A program made the position numbers and the translations under genes. Under the pieces are notes generated by a model, which saw nothing but the letters and a program-made list of their open reading frames with translations, had not been told where the DNA came from and did not search any database. Below, in pieces: positions 17,571 through 26,401 of a stretch of 64,000 nucleotides of DNA (position 1 is its first letter; the number at the start of each line of letters is the position of its first letter). Source of the DNA: DYJK01 sp040755055 (lineage in GTDB: Bacteria > Bacteroidota > Ignavibacteria > Ignavibacteriales > Melioribacteraceae); contig JBFMBS010000002.1 in the NCBI GenBank assembly GCA_040755055.1, positions 140,830 to 204,829 on the forward strand, in the 5' to 3' direction.

Positions 17571-19814
17571 TTATTTGAGATAAATCATTTTTTTAGTTTG
17601 AACCATCGAGCCGGCTTTTAATTGATAGAAATAGACACCGGTTGACAGTTGATAGTTATTAGCAGACAATTTTAAGTTGTAATTACCTGGATTCTGAAAT
17701 TCATTAATCAATGTTGCAACTTCTCTTCCCAATACATCATAAACCTTTAACGTCACATAGCTTGGAGCTTGCAGCTTGTAGCCGATAGTAGTGCTTGGAT
17801 TAAACGGATTAGGATAATTTTGTTCCAAGGAGAACATTAACGGGATTTCATTATTTTCATTCTCTACACCGGTCAACGGACTGTTAGAATAGATAATACT
17901 ATTATTTGCGCAAACTGTAACATAACCCGATGGAGAAACCGCAATATCATTTACACTTGTCAATGAATCATGTACACTGTAATCAACTTTGTTGGTCCAG
18001 GATTGTCCGTTGTCTGTTGATTGCCACAATCCGATACTTTTTGGTTTACTCGACTTATAGCCGGTTGCCCATACATTATTGTTGTTAAAGGAAATTCCGG
18101 TTAGTTTTTGATTAAGGTCATTAATGGAAACATTATCCCAATTTGCACCGCCGTCTGTAGTTTTTAACATTACATTGTCGCCGGCAACAATTGCAACAGT
18201 CGATGATAGAAATACTACATCGTATAAATTTGCATCTGTAGTAGGTGCATTATTAATTGTAGCTAACTGCCAGTTAGCACCGCTATCGGTAGTGTAAAGT
18301 ATTTTTTGTTTTTCCGAAACAATAACGCCAACTTGAGAATTTGCGAAAGCTACTCCCCTAAGATTTGCATTGGCAATTCCAGTTTTAATTTCCCATGTTT
18401 GTCCACCGTTTGTTGTCTTATAAATTATATCAGCGTTGCTTCCGGCTTTACCAACAACATAACCGTTATTCTCATCCAAGAAAAAGACACCATATTGTGT
18501 TACAGTTGCTGCATTGGTATCTGCAACAACTTTGTTCCATGTTGTTCCACCGTCTGTTGTTTTGGAAACCAAGCGATAACTATGAGCAGCATAACCAACA
18601 TTTTCATTAATAAAGTGGAGTGACTGGATATTGGAAGCGACCTTATCAACATATATATAACTGCCTTTCCAATTTTTACCGCCATCAGTCGATTTGAAAA
18701 GCAAGCCATCGGCGCCGCCGGCATATATTATATTATCGGAAGGCGCAGAAACACTGTACAAAGTTGCAGAAGGAGCAGATGTTAATAATTCCCACGTACT
18801 ACCAAAATCCGATGAAGTAAATACTATACCCGAACTTGATGTTACAATTAAATCATCATTAAAACCATCTAATGTATTAAGTGTAGCGCCGCATTCAAAA
18901 TCGATGGGTACCCAATTAATTCCGCCATCGTTTGTTCTAACAGCAATACTTCCTTTTGTGGCTCCGCCAATTGCGATTCCATTGCTTGCATCTTTGAAAT
19001 AGACATCATACAAATTATCATAAGTTCTGTTTGCTTCAGCTTGCTCTAAATACGTCCATGTAGCACCGCCATCTGTAGTTTTAATATGAATGCTGGGCTG
19101 TAAGCCGGCAGCAGCAGTGCCCCAACCAACCGCATATGCAAGATTTTTATCTACCATATAAACGCCTTTAATATCTGTACGTGAATATGTAACAGTTGGT
19201 GGAAGTGTAGGAGCTGTTGCTTTTGTCCATGTTGAACCGTTTGTTGTAAAATAAATATCAAGCTTACCGCTGCCGCCGCCAACTACAATACCCGAAGTAG
19301 CATCGTAAAAATCCATTGCTTCAAGATCGCCGCTTGGATTATCGACAACAATGTTCCATGTAGCACCGCCATCAGTAGTTTGAACAACTTGAGCTGCACT
19401 TGATTTTGATGACAATATCCAACCATTGGTTTGGTTCTCGAAATAAATGCTTTCGATAGTAGAACTGGTAACAGTAACAGCTACATCAATTGGTGTCCAG
19501 GTTGCACCGCCATCAACGGTTTTGAAAATTTTATTACCACTTCCGCCTACAAACCCGGTATTTGCATCAAGGAAAAATGCAGCGTCAAGATCTTCTGTAA
19601 TCCCGGTATTTAATACTTCCCATGTTTGTCCCCCATCAACAGTTTTTTTAACTAACCCATCATCATCCACAAACCACCCGGTAAGCGAGTTAAGGAAATA
19701 TGCGCCTGAAATTGACGATTCACTTTTTGTTAATACTTGCCGCCAGTCTTGTGCGTTGAGATTCAGCACCGAGATGCAAATCAATGCAGTGAATAACCAG
19801 TACTTAAGTTTCAT
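17571..19814 (-). CDS. YCF48/BNR-repeat beta-propeller protein with T9SS sorting tail
   Basis: This is a 747-residue secreted protein. After the signal peptide (ending NLNAQ) come at least ten copies of a TTDGGATWxxV-type repeat about 45-60 residues apart. This is the BNR/YCF48 repeat that builds beta-propellers. The tail from about residue 655 (LEQNYPNPFNPSTTIGYKL ... VYDVLGREVATL) is a T9SS type-A sorting domain, so the protein should reach the cell surface. The frame could begin at an ATG at 19826, but the ATG at 19814 is preferred because GAGG lies seven bases before it. It may be co-transcribed with the M28 and M16 peptidases. Confidence 0.85.
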   Translation of the reverse strand: MKLKYWLFTALICISVLNLNAQDWRQVLTKSESSISGAYFLNSLTGWFVDDDGLVKKTVDGGQTWEVLNTGITEDLDAAFFLDANTGFVGGSGNKIFKTVDGGATWTPIDVAVTVTSSTIESIYFENQTNGWILSSKSSAAQVVQTTDGGATWNIVVDNPSGDLEAMDFYDATSGIVVGGGSGKLDIYFTTNGSTWTKATAPTLPPTVTYSRTDIKGVYMVDKNLAYAVGWGTAAAGLQPSIHIKTTDGGATWTYLEQAEANRTYDNLYDVYFKDASNGIAIGGATKGSIAVRTNDGGINWVPIDFECGATLNTLDGFNDDLIVTSSSGIVFTSSDFGSTWELLTSAPSATLYSVSAPSDNIIYAGGADGLLFKSTDGGKNWKGSYIYVDKVASNIQSLHFINENVGYAAHSYRLVSKTTDGGTTWNKVVADTNAATVTQYGVFFLDENNGYVVGKAGSNADIIYKTTNGGQTWEIKTGIANANLRGVAFANSQVGVIVSEKQKILYTTDSGANWQLATINNAPTTDANLYDVVFLSSTVAIVAGDNVMLKTTDGGANWDNVSINDLNQKLTGISFNNNNVWATGYKSSKPKSIGLWQSTDNGQSWTNKVDYSVHDSLTSVNDIAVSPSGYVTVCANNSIIYSNSPLTGVENENNEIPLMFSLEQNYPNPFNPSTTIGYKLQAPSYVTLKVYDVLGREVATLINEFQNPGNYNLKLSANNYQLSTGVYFYQLKAGSMVQTKKMIYLK

Positions 19815-19863
19815 TTTGTACCTCATTATTAGTGAATGATATTTCTAATTTGCTCTATGTTGA

Positions 19864-21318
19864 TTAAAAATTATTTAACGTAATTGTTATACGACCACCA
19901 ACACTCGATCTATTATAGTTATCCATCTTGTTGGGTGATCTGTTAGAGTATTCGAGGTACGCATCAACAATAAATAAATCAGATAAAAGGAATCCGCCGC
20001 CAAAAGTGAAAGAATGACGTGCGACATCGTTTCCGCCTAAAATTAAATCGTGTTCATCAAAACAATAATTGTAACCGGTTCTTATAAATACACTGTTCGA
20101 TAATTCATACTCGGCGCCAATTCTTATAATATGATCAACCGATGAGAAGCTGTTCATTTTCGAATCGATATACTTCGAAGAATCGACATCAGCACTGGAA
20201 AATTCATACTCGGCACCAACCAGCAGATTTGGTTCTACCTTATAAGAAGAACCTACGCCGGCAACCAGCCGGTTTATTTCCCATTCCCAAATTAGAAGAT
20301 CTTTTTTCGACAGCTTAGACCATGAATAATTGTGGAAATAACCGCCGTAAACACCGATCAAAAGATTATCATCAAGATTATATTGGCTTTTAACTTGTGT
20401 GTCGTAATATTCAAAACTTGTATAACCGTCCTCTACATCAATAAGACTTAGTTCAGGAAAAGTAAGTTTTGAATTTGAGGGTTCGTAGTTTCCCTGGATT
20501 CCAATTTTTAGATTCTCATCAACTTCCCAATAAACTTGACCGGAAAGAGTAGTTCCCTTACCCTTAATTTTTTGTTCGTTTGTATTTGCTCTATCAATTA
20601 CATGATAAGTATCTCCGCGATAGATAATCGCTTCAATATCAAGAAGATTAATGTCGGATTCTTCAATTGCTTCTTGTTTACTGAAATAATTTATCGAAGT
20701 ACCAAGTACAAGGTTGTCAAGCAGACGGTAGGCAATCCCCAACTTACCGCCGGTATTTCTATAAATAGTTTTTGCATACGAATAAGTACTTTTCAGTCCA
20801 TCTTGAATCTGGTAAAAAATTCCTCCTCCTATATACAGTTCGGGCAGTAATTCCCAGCTATACATGAGATTTATATAAGGACCATTGTACCTAAAATTGC
20901 CTTCCATGGTATCTGCAACATTAAACGCTTCGCCGGCGTAAGGATCTTTCCGTACTGTTCTATAATAATCCGTTCTTAATTCGTAATCATAGACTGTTGT
21001 GCCGTAAAATGTACCCAAAGTGCCAAGCGTTTTAATTCCAGTGAAAGAAATATTTACATTGGTCACACTTTTTGAGTCGAACTTTCTGCGGTAATCCCCC
21101 CACACATTTTGAACGCCAGGTTCAATCCTTAGATATGAATCTTTTTCATCCATGTAAAGCCACGCCGGGTTTTTCCCGAAATCATATGGCGAGAGAGATT
21201 GGTCACGGTCTAAAACAGAATATGACAACCCTCCCATAGCCCCGGTGCGGCTTACCTGGGCATCGGCATTTATACTTAGAAATAATATTATAAATAGAGC
21301 TGCAAAACTTTTTCGCAT
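19864..21318 (-). CDS. Outer-membrane beta-barrel protein of unknown function
   Basis: This is a 484-residue protein with a signal peptide (1-20, ending NADAQ), then alternating aromatic/polar strands throughout. It ends in an aromatic-terminated strand (RITITLNNF) typical of outer-membrane barrels. The N-terminus includes a GAMGGLSYSVLDRD segment. It follows the membrane protein at 21329 by ten bases and closes the operon that contains the ABC transporter, the lipoprotein pair and the STN receptor. I suspect it belongs to one of the uncharacterised barrel families that accompany DUF4876 lipoproteins in Bacteroidota, but this is from memory. GAGG precedes the ATG. Confidence 0.65.
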   Translation of the reverse strand: MRKSFAALFIILFLSINADAQVSRTGAMGGLSYSVLDRDQSLSPYDFGKNPAWLYMDEKDSYLRIEPGVQNVWGDYRRKFDSKSVTNVNISFTGIKTLGTLGTFYGTTVYDYELRTDYYRTVRKDPYAGEAFNVADTMEGNFRYNGPYINLMYSWELLPELYIGGGIFYQIQDGLKSTYSYAKTIYRNTGGKLGIAYRLLDNLVLGTSINYFSKQEAIEESDINLLDIEAIIYRGDTYHVIDRANTNEQKIKGKGTTLSGQVYWEVDENLKIGIQGNYEPSNSKLTFPELSLIDVEDGYTSFEYYDTQVKSQYNLDDNLLIGVYGGYFHNYSWSKLSKKDLLIWEWEINRLVAGVGSSYKVEPNLLVGAEYEFSSADVDSSKYIDSKMNSFSSVDHIIRIGAEYELSNSVFIRTGYNYCFDEHDLILGGNDVARHSFTFGGGFLLSDLFIVDAYLEYSNRSPNKMDNYNRSSVGGRITITLNNF

Positions 21319-21328
21319 CTTTCTTACC

Positions 21329-22582
21329 TCAAATATTTGAGTCGTTGTTAAAATCCCTGATACACATTATTGCAATAAATCCGTAAAGCCCGGTAACAAG
21401 AACCACGGCATAATAAATTAGTCCGTTTGATATATCGATTTTCTTTTTCCTGAAATAAATAATTGCCACAATTGTCAGGACAGCAGAGAGAATTAAATAG
21501 TGCAGATCATAAAACGAGAAATAAAAATTAATCATCGGCGTTTTACTTTCTTCAATCGATAATTCGAATGGGAATAAATAAGGTGCTATCAACGAAGTGT
21601 ACAAAACTTCTTTCCCTTTTGAATTGTCTTCGTATGTGCTTACAATGTTATAGTCTCTATTTGTTACTATAGATTTTACTTTTTCATTTTCGCGGCTATA
21701 TGTAATCTGTCTGTTAAAGAGATCGCCCCTGATCGTCATTACATCAGTCTCGTAATTGTAATCTTCTACCGGGAGTTTTATAAGCCGGTAATTGTCATAA
21801 GAAATAAAATAAACTTCGCTTTTTTTGGTAATCAGGAGAGAATAAAATTCGCGTAATTCGTTTTCGCTTACAAGTATGTAAGCAACATCTATATTCTGCG
21901 GTATGGAAGTTTGTACACAGAACGGTTCTCCCTTGACCATTTTAATATGATATATTTTGCCGGAGCTATCGATAACAAAATAACCTTCATCAAACGGTTT
22001 CATTGTAGAGAGGTTACCGTAAATCTTTTTTGCCGGGAAATTAAATCCTTCTTTCAATAAGGCATCGGTAAACGCGCGGCTCTTTTTTTCATCTACTTGA
22101 TTTGTAAGTGATGTTATGAACTCCATACGATCAGTAATCCGGAATAGATCAGGCGGAAGTTCCAACCGGATTCTCCCGGACTGCGATTCCATCAACGGGA
22201 AAAGTTGAATCAAATTATAATTGATTATCTCCGGTCTTATCCTAAGACTGAAATTGTTAAGTTTTACTTCCTTCGGTTCAATTGCTTTCCCATTAATTGT
22301 ATCTGGCATTTTGCCGGAAACAAATAATTGCCTAAAATTTAAGAGTGGAACCGCCTCTTCAAATTCTTCTCTTGTTAATTCATCGCCTTTTTGGTCCACA
22401 TACTTTGCACCGCGTATATCAGATTTAATAAAAACGAATTCATCTTTTACAACGCTGTAATAAACGGAAACTGATTTTGCTTCTTCCTTCGTAATCTTCC
22501 AATAAAATTCAGGGAGATAAATTGAAGCGACCAGTATAATAGTAATCGCCAGGATGATTCTTGTTATCAGTATATTTTTCAA
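21329..22582 (-). CDS. Membrane protein, DUF4857-like, in an ABC-transporter operon
   Basis: This is a 417-residue protein with one N-terminal transmembrane helix (about 7-24), a large extracytoplasmic domain (25-340) and two or three C-terminal helices (about 350-405). The start codon is TTG at 22580-22582, inside the stop of the permease gene, and a G-rich GGGGGAT lies just ahead. No in-frame ATG that would keep the first helix exists. Domain content resembles DUF4857, which in Bacteroidota accompanies ABC subunits. The family name is recalled, not searched. It is probably a partner of the ABC permease. Confidence 0.6.
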   Translation of the reverse strand: MKNILITRIILAITIILVASIYLPEFYWKITKEEAKSVSVYYSVVKDEFVFIKSDIRGAKYVDQKGDELTREEFEEAVPLLNFRQLFVSGKMPDTINGKAIEPKEVKLNNFSLRIRPEIINYNLIQLFPLMESQSGRIRLELPPDLFRITDRMEFITSLTNQVDEKKSRAFTDALLKEGFNFPAKKIYGNLSTMKPFDEGYFVIDSSGKIYHIKMVKGEPFCVQTSIPQNIDVAYILVSENELREFYSLLITKKSEVYFISYDNYRLIKLPVEDYNYETDVMTIRGDLFNRQITYSRENEKVKSIVTNRDYNIVSTYEDNSKGKEVLYTSLIAPYLFPFELSIEESKTPMINFYFSFYDLHYLILSAVLTIVAIIYFRKKKIDISNGLIYYAVVLVTGLYGFIAIMCIRDFNNDSNI

Positions 22583-23247
22583 CTTATCCCCCTTTTGAAG
22601 TTGTACGCCGATACGTAGATTACTACACCGAACAGAAAACTTATTGCTGCAAAGATCAACCAGGATTTTTCAAATTTGGCGTAACCCGTTCCGGAATAGA
22701 AGAGAGAAATCAACCCGATACCTATTAAAGTAAGCACAACTCTTTTAATCCAATTTGGTTCGATAAAAACCATTGTTATTAAAAAGTATCCGCAGAAACC
22801 GGCTAAGAACCAGGGCAGCAGAGTACTAATCATACTTTTAAATACTTCCTCCGGGAAGAAATTCAAACTGACCAGTGAGAGTAAAACTGAATCAAATAAA
22901 AAAATTATTAACAGAGAAATAAATCCTATCACCGTCATCTGGAATAACATTTTGCTTTCGGGTACCGGCAGATGGAATGTAAGTTTTAACCTTTTTTGGT
23001 TAACCTCCGGGAAGAATTGAAAAACACTAATTAAAATCCCGGTTAGTAATGGTATATACATTATATCTTCAAAGAATAAAATTTCGTAAGTAATCAATTT
23101 TACTAAGAAGATGTTGGCGCTGTAAACTTTTAATACGTTCGCAACATTGAAGTATGTATTAATTATCACCAACAGATTAATTAAAAGCATCCCTATAAAA
23201 ATCCACCTGATTTTCAACCACTCCTTAAAGACTACTGCATTTAACAT
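22579..23247 (-). CDS. ABC-2-type transporter permease subunit
   Basis: This 222-residue integral membrane protein has about six hydrophobic helices (13-32, 60-75, 102-125, 142-160, 170-185, 195-212) and no other recognisable domain. It is 12 bases downstream of an ABC ATPase and overlaps the next gene by four bases, so it is the likely membrane subunit of that transporter. The ATG has GGAG seven bases ahead. The direction of transport and the substrate cannot be inferred. Confidence 0.75.
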   Translation of the reverse strand: MLNAVVFKEWLKIRWIFIGMLLINLLVIINTYFNVANVLKVYSANIFLVKLITYEILFFEDIMYIPLLTGILISVFQFFPEVNQKRLKLTFHLPVPESKMLFQMTVIGFISLLIIFLFDSVLLSLVSLNFFPEEVFKSMISTLLPWFLAGFCGYFLITMVFIEPNWIKRVVLTLIGIGLISLFYSGTGYAKFEKSWLIFAAISFLFGVVIYVSAYNFKRGIS

Positions 23248-23259
23248 ATTGAAGCTCCC

Positions 23260-24147
23260 TTAGTATTTCCCGGTGATGCCGATAAATGCTTCTTCAAGCG
23301 TCATCGGTACTTCGGCAAGTTTAGTATAATTAATTCCATTATTAACAAGGTAGTGTTCAACTACCGATTGCTTTTCGAAGGTATATAGCGTTGCTTTATT
23401 TTTCACCAACTCAAAATTTTTAACCACGTAATCCTTTTCCAGTTTAAGATTATGATTATCGACTTCAAACTTGAATTGCTTAAAATCACTTAAGAATGAT
23501 TTCAATGGTGCTTGAAGAAGTACAGTTCTATAATCAAGAATTACACATTCATCAAGAAAATTTTCGAGGTCCTGGATAATGTGTGATGTAATAAAAATTG
23601 TTTTTGTCTCAGCTTTTGCATATTCAATCAAGTAATCGAGAAATAATCTTCTATAACCGGCATCAAGACCCATTGAATAATCATCTAATATCAGTAAATC
23701 CGCATCTTGTGCTAATATTAGTCCCAATGCTACTTGTGATCTTTGACCGCAAGACATTTTGGAAATCTTCTGATCTTCTGTTACAGCCAATTTCGACATC
23801 AATTCATAGTATGGTTCTTTTTTCCATTTTGGATAAAAAGCAGAATAGAATTTTTCAATCTGCCTGATGTTCATAAAACTGTATTGAACATGCCCTTCAA
23901 TCAGAAAGCCGACTCTTGCTTTTGTCTGCGGCGAAAGACTATATGAATCTTCTCCAAACATCAAACACTTGCCGGATGTAGGTTTTAAAAATCCATTAAG
24001 AATATTGATAGTAGTTGTCTTACCGGTACCATTTTTACCAAGCAGTCCGAATATCGAACCCTCTTTTATATCAAAGCTCATGTTCTCGAATACTAACTTG
24101 CTTCCGTAATAATGAGTTAAATCTTTTACCTCAACAACGTTCGTCAC
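23260..24147 (-). CDS. ABC transporter ATP-binding protein
   Basis: This is a 295-residue ATPase. Walker A is GLLGKNGTGKTT (about 34-45) and the signature is MSCGQRSQ (131-138). Walker B is LLILDD (151-156), in which the catalytic Glu position is Asp156. The H-loop His is H189. Start choice: the frame opens at a TTG at 24159, but GGAGGAA (24151-24157) is a full ribosome site for the in-frame GTG at 24145-24147, giving MTNVVEVKDL. It forms an exporter or importer with the permease 12 bases downstream. The unusual Asp and the altered signature (SCGQ for SGGQ) suggest slower hydrolysis, but the other motifs are intact. Confidence 0.9.
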   Translation of the reverse strand: MTNVVEVKDLTHYYGSKLVFENMSFDIKEGSIFGLLGKNGTGKTTTINILNGFLKPTSGKCLMFGEDSYSLSPQTKARVGFLIEGHVQYSFMNIRQIEKFYSAFYPKWKKEPYYELMSKLAVTEDQKISKMSCGQRSQVALGLILAQDADLLILDDYSMGLDAGYRRLFLDYLIEYAKAETKTIFITSHIIQDLENFLDECVILDYRTVLLQAPLKSFLSDFKQFKFEVDNHNLKLEKDYVVKNFELVKNKATLYTFEKQSVVEHYLVNNGINYTKLAEVPMTLEEAFIGITGKY

Positions 24148-24150
24148 ATC

Positions 24151-24157
24151 TTCCTCC
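24151..24157 (-). promoter_or_regulatory. Ribosome binding site GGAGGAA selecting a GTG start
   Basis: This near-perfect anti-16S match lies three bases before GTG 24145-24147. It overlaps the apparent TTG start at 24157-24159, which is therefore unlikely to be used. Confidence 0.65.
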
Positions 24158-24162
24158 AATGT

Positions 24163-25260
24163 TTATTGTCTGCCCGGTGTAGGCGACGGAATAATTTCCC
24201 AATCGGAGATACCATCGTTGGTATCCACGCCGGGGTCCCTTCTTTGCATCGATTTACCGCTGTATTTAGCCGGGCACACCACATAACTTTTATCAACTCT
24301 TGAGTCAAGTGTTTTTTCTAACGTGGGTCCGCTCTGATATTCAACACCATCTATAATAGTTTCGATATCAAGACCATCTCCCCAATCACTGTCTTCACCG
24401 GTAGTTAAAACAATTACATCCTGGGTAAGACCAACTAAGAAATCAACAGTTTTATCCGACCTCATATTTATCAGGTTAGGGACCGATTTATTATCAAAAT
24501 CAGAAGTTGAATATTGGTTGTATAATTCCCAGTCCGCCCCGGATAAATCAACACTAGTAGAAACACTATTCTGATGATTTATTGCAGTCTGCGCTAATAC
24601 AAGAAATGTTTGCGGATAAAAAGGATAATTTTTTTCTCCGGGTTCACCCGGGAATTTGAATATATAGCCAATTCCATCTATGTCGCCATCATTTCCGTTA
24701 TCCTCGCCGGCTTTTATATTTTCAGAAGATGACCCGGTAACACGGGAAATCATCATTCCGTCAAGGTATTTAATTTCTTCACTGTAGTTATATAACTCTA
24801 CATATTGGTCATAAAAGAAAAAGATATTGTTGACGGGTCCACAAACGTACAATTCATTAATAGCTATCCCGGTATTTGATATCTGGCTTGCAATAATTGT
24901 ATCATTAACTACTCTGCCGGATATTATCTCTATATCCGACAAATTACCGGCTAATAGTATGTTGGAATATTTTGGATGATTCAACCTTGCCGTTATTGTA
25001 TATGTTGATGATGGGATCCCCTCTAAAATCAATTTACCCGTTTCATCTGTATATTTTATCATATACCCGTACTCAGAAAACAGAATAACTTTAGCATTAC
25101 TTAACGGTACACATGTTGTATCATCGCTGACAACAGATGTATCACCCATCACTGTTAAAACAAGTTTAGCATTACCCTCTTGATAAACCGGTGGGTCTTC
25201 ATTGCATGATGTAATGATCGAAAATATTATCAACGGAAAAAGTGGTTTCAAAAATTTCAT
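24163..25260 (-). CDS. DUF4876-like surface lipoprotein, copy 2
   Basis: This is a 365-residue predicted lipoprotein. The signal MKFLKPLFPLIIFSIITSC ends in a lipobox Cys19. A small beta domain resembling a carboxypeptidase-regulatory or Ig-like fold follows (about 25-125). A lamin-tail-like domain comes next, around IAINELYVCGP and YVELYNYSEE (about 140-290), and then a conserved tail with SMQRRDPGVDTNDG and PSPTPGRQ. Start ATG 25260 is chosen over an upstream ATG (25290) because AGG lies six bases before it and it yields the lipobox. It is strongly similar along its whole length to the next gene upstream, so the two are tandem paralogues. Confidence 0.7.
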   Translation of the reverse strand: MKFLKPLFPLIIFSIITSCNEDPPVYQEGNAKLVLTVMGDTSVVSDDTTCVPLSNAKVILFSEYGYMIKYTDETGKLILEGIPSSTYTITARLNHPKYSNILLAGNLSDIEIISGRVVNDTIIASQISNTGIAINELYVCGPVNNIFFFYDQYVELYNYSEEIKYLDGMMISRVTGSSSENIKAGEDNGNDGDIDGIGYIFKFPGEPGEKNYPFYPQTFLVLAQTAINHQNSVSTSVDLSGADWELYNQYSTSDFDNKSVPNLINMRSDKTVDFLVGLTQDVIVLTTGEDSDWGDGLDIETIIDGVEYQSGPTLEKTLDSRVDKSYVVCPAKYSGKSMQRRDPGVDTNDGISDWEIIPSPTPGRQ

Positions 25261-25302
25261 ATCGAACCTATTTTGAAAAAGTAATCCCATTTTTACAAAT
25301 AT

Positions 25303-26397
25303 TTATTGCCAACCCGGTGTTGGGACATCTATTATTCCCCAATCCGAAGAAGAATCATTGGAATCTACACCAGGATCAATTCGTTGCATCGATTTACCCC
25401 CGTATTTTGGAGGACTAAGTGTAAATCCTTTATCGACCCTGGAATCAAGAGACTTTTTTGTTGTTAAACTGCTTTGGTATTCTACTCCATCTAAAATAGT
25501 ATCTATGTCTATTCCATCTTCCCAATTGCTGTCTTTTCCGGATGAGATAACAATAACGTCTGCGCTCAAATTAACGCCAAAATCAACAGTTCGATCCGAT
25601 CGCATATTAATCAAATTTGGAACTGATGGATTATCAAAATCTGATGCTGAGTATTGGTTGTAGAATTCCCAATCGGCATCGGATAAATCGATACTTGTTG
25701 AAACATTATTCTTATGATTAATTGCAGTCTTTGCGAGGACTAAAAAAGTGTTGGGATAGAACGGGTAATTCTTTTCGCCCGGTTCACCGGGAAACTTGAA
25801 TATGTACGTCACACCATCTATATCACCGTCATTTCCCTCATCAGCACCCGGGCCGCCATAGTCTGAGTTTCCGGAAATACGCATAACAATCATACCGTCA
25901 AGGTATTTGACTTCATCGCTGCTGTTATATAACTCTACATACTGATCTGAATAAAAGAAAATATTATTGACCGGGCCACCAACATACAATTCGTTGATAG
26001 CAATGCCGGTATTGGATATTTGTCTTGCTACTATTGTATCGTTGACTACTTTGCCCGATATTATTTCTACACCGGGGAGATTACCGGATAAAAGTATGTT
26101 TGAGTACGTGGGATGATTTAATCTTGCCGTAATTGTATATGTTGACGAGGGAATTCCTTCTAAAATCAATTTGCCGTTTTCGTCTGTATATTTTATCATA
26201 TGCCCATACTCAGAAAATAAAATTACTTTAGCGTTGCTTAAGGGTACACAAGTTGTGTCGTTGCTAATGACTGCTGTATCGCCTACCACTGTTAAGACAA
26301 GTTTAGCATTACCCTCCTGAAATACCGGTGGGTTCTCCACGCAAGAAATCAACACAAGGACATTTACAGAAAATAATAATGTGACTAAAGCTTTCAT
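25303..26397 (-). CDS. DUF4876-like surface lipoprotein, copy 1
   Basis: This is a 364-residue predicted lipoprotein, MKALVTLLFSVNVLVLISC with lipobox Cys19. Domain order matches its downstream paralogue: Ig-like beta domain, lamin-tail-like domain (IAINELYVGGP, YVELYNSSDE), and C-terminal SMQRIDPGVDSND and PTPGWQ. The open frame reaches back to 26523, but that extension overlaps the receptor gene and would bury the signal peptide, so ATG 26397 is taken. It begins five bases after the receptor stop, so the two are coupled. By position it may be the lipoprotein partner that caps the STN receptor, a role analogous to SusD but unrelated in sequence. Confidence 0.7.
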   Translation of the reverse strand: MKALVTLLFSVNVLVLISCVENPPVFQEGNAKLVLTVVGDTAVISNDTTCVPLSNAKVILFSEYGHMIKYTDENGKLILEGIPSSTYTITARLNHPTYSNILLSGNLPGVEIISGKVVNDTIVARQISNTGIAINELYVGGPVNNIFFYSDQYVELYNSSDEVKYLDGMIVMRISGNSDYGGPGADEGNDGDIDGVTYIFKFPGEPGEKNYPFYPNTFLVLAKTAINHKNNVSTSIDLSDADWEFYNQYSASDFDNPSVPNLINMRSDRTVDFGVNLSADVIVISSGKDSNWEDGIDIDTILDGVEYQSSLTTKKSLDSRVDKGFTLSPPKYGGKSMQRIDPGVDSNDSSSDWGIIDVPTPGWQ

Positions 26398-26401
26398 ATT
26401 T

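Noticed and set aside
17571..19814. Photosystem II assembly factor
   Set aside because: The YCF48-type repeats are shared by many secreted propellers; a T9SS tail and no photosynthesis genes make that role unlikely.
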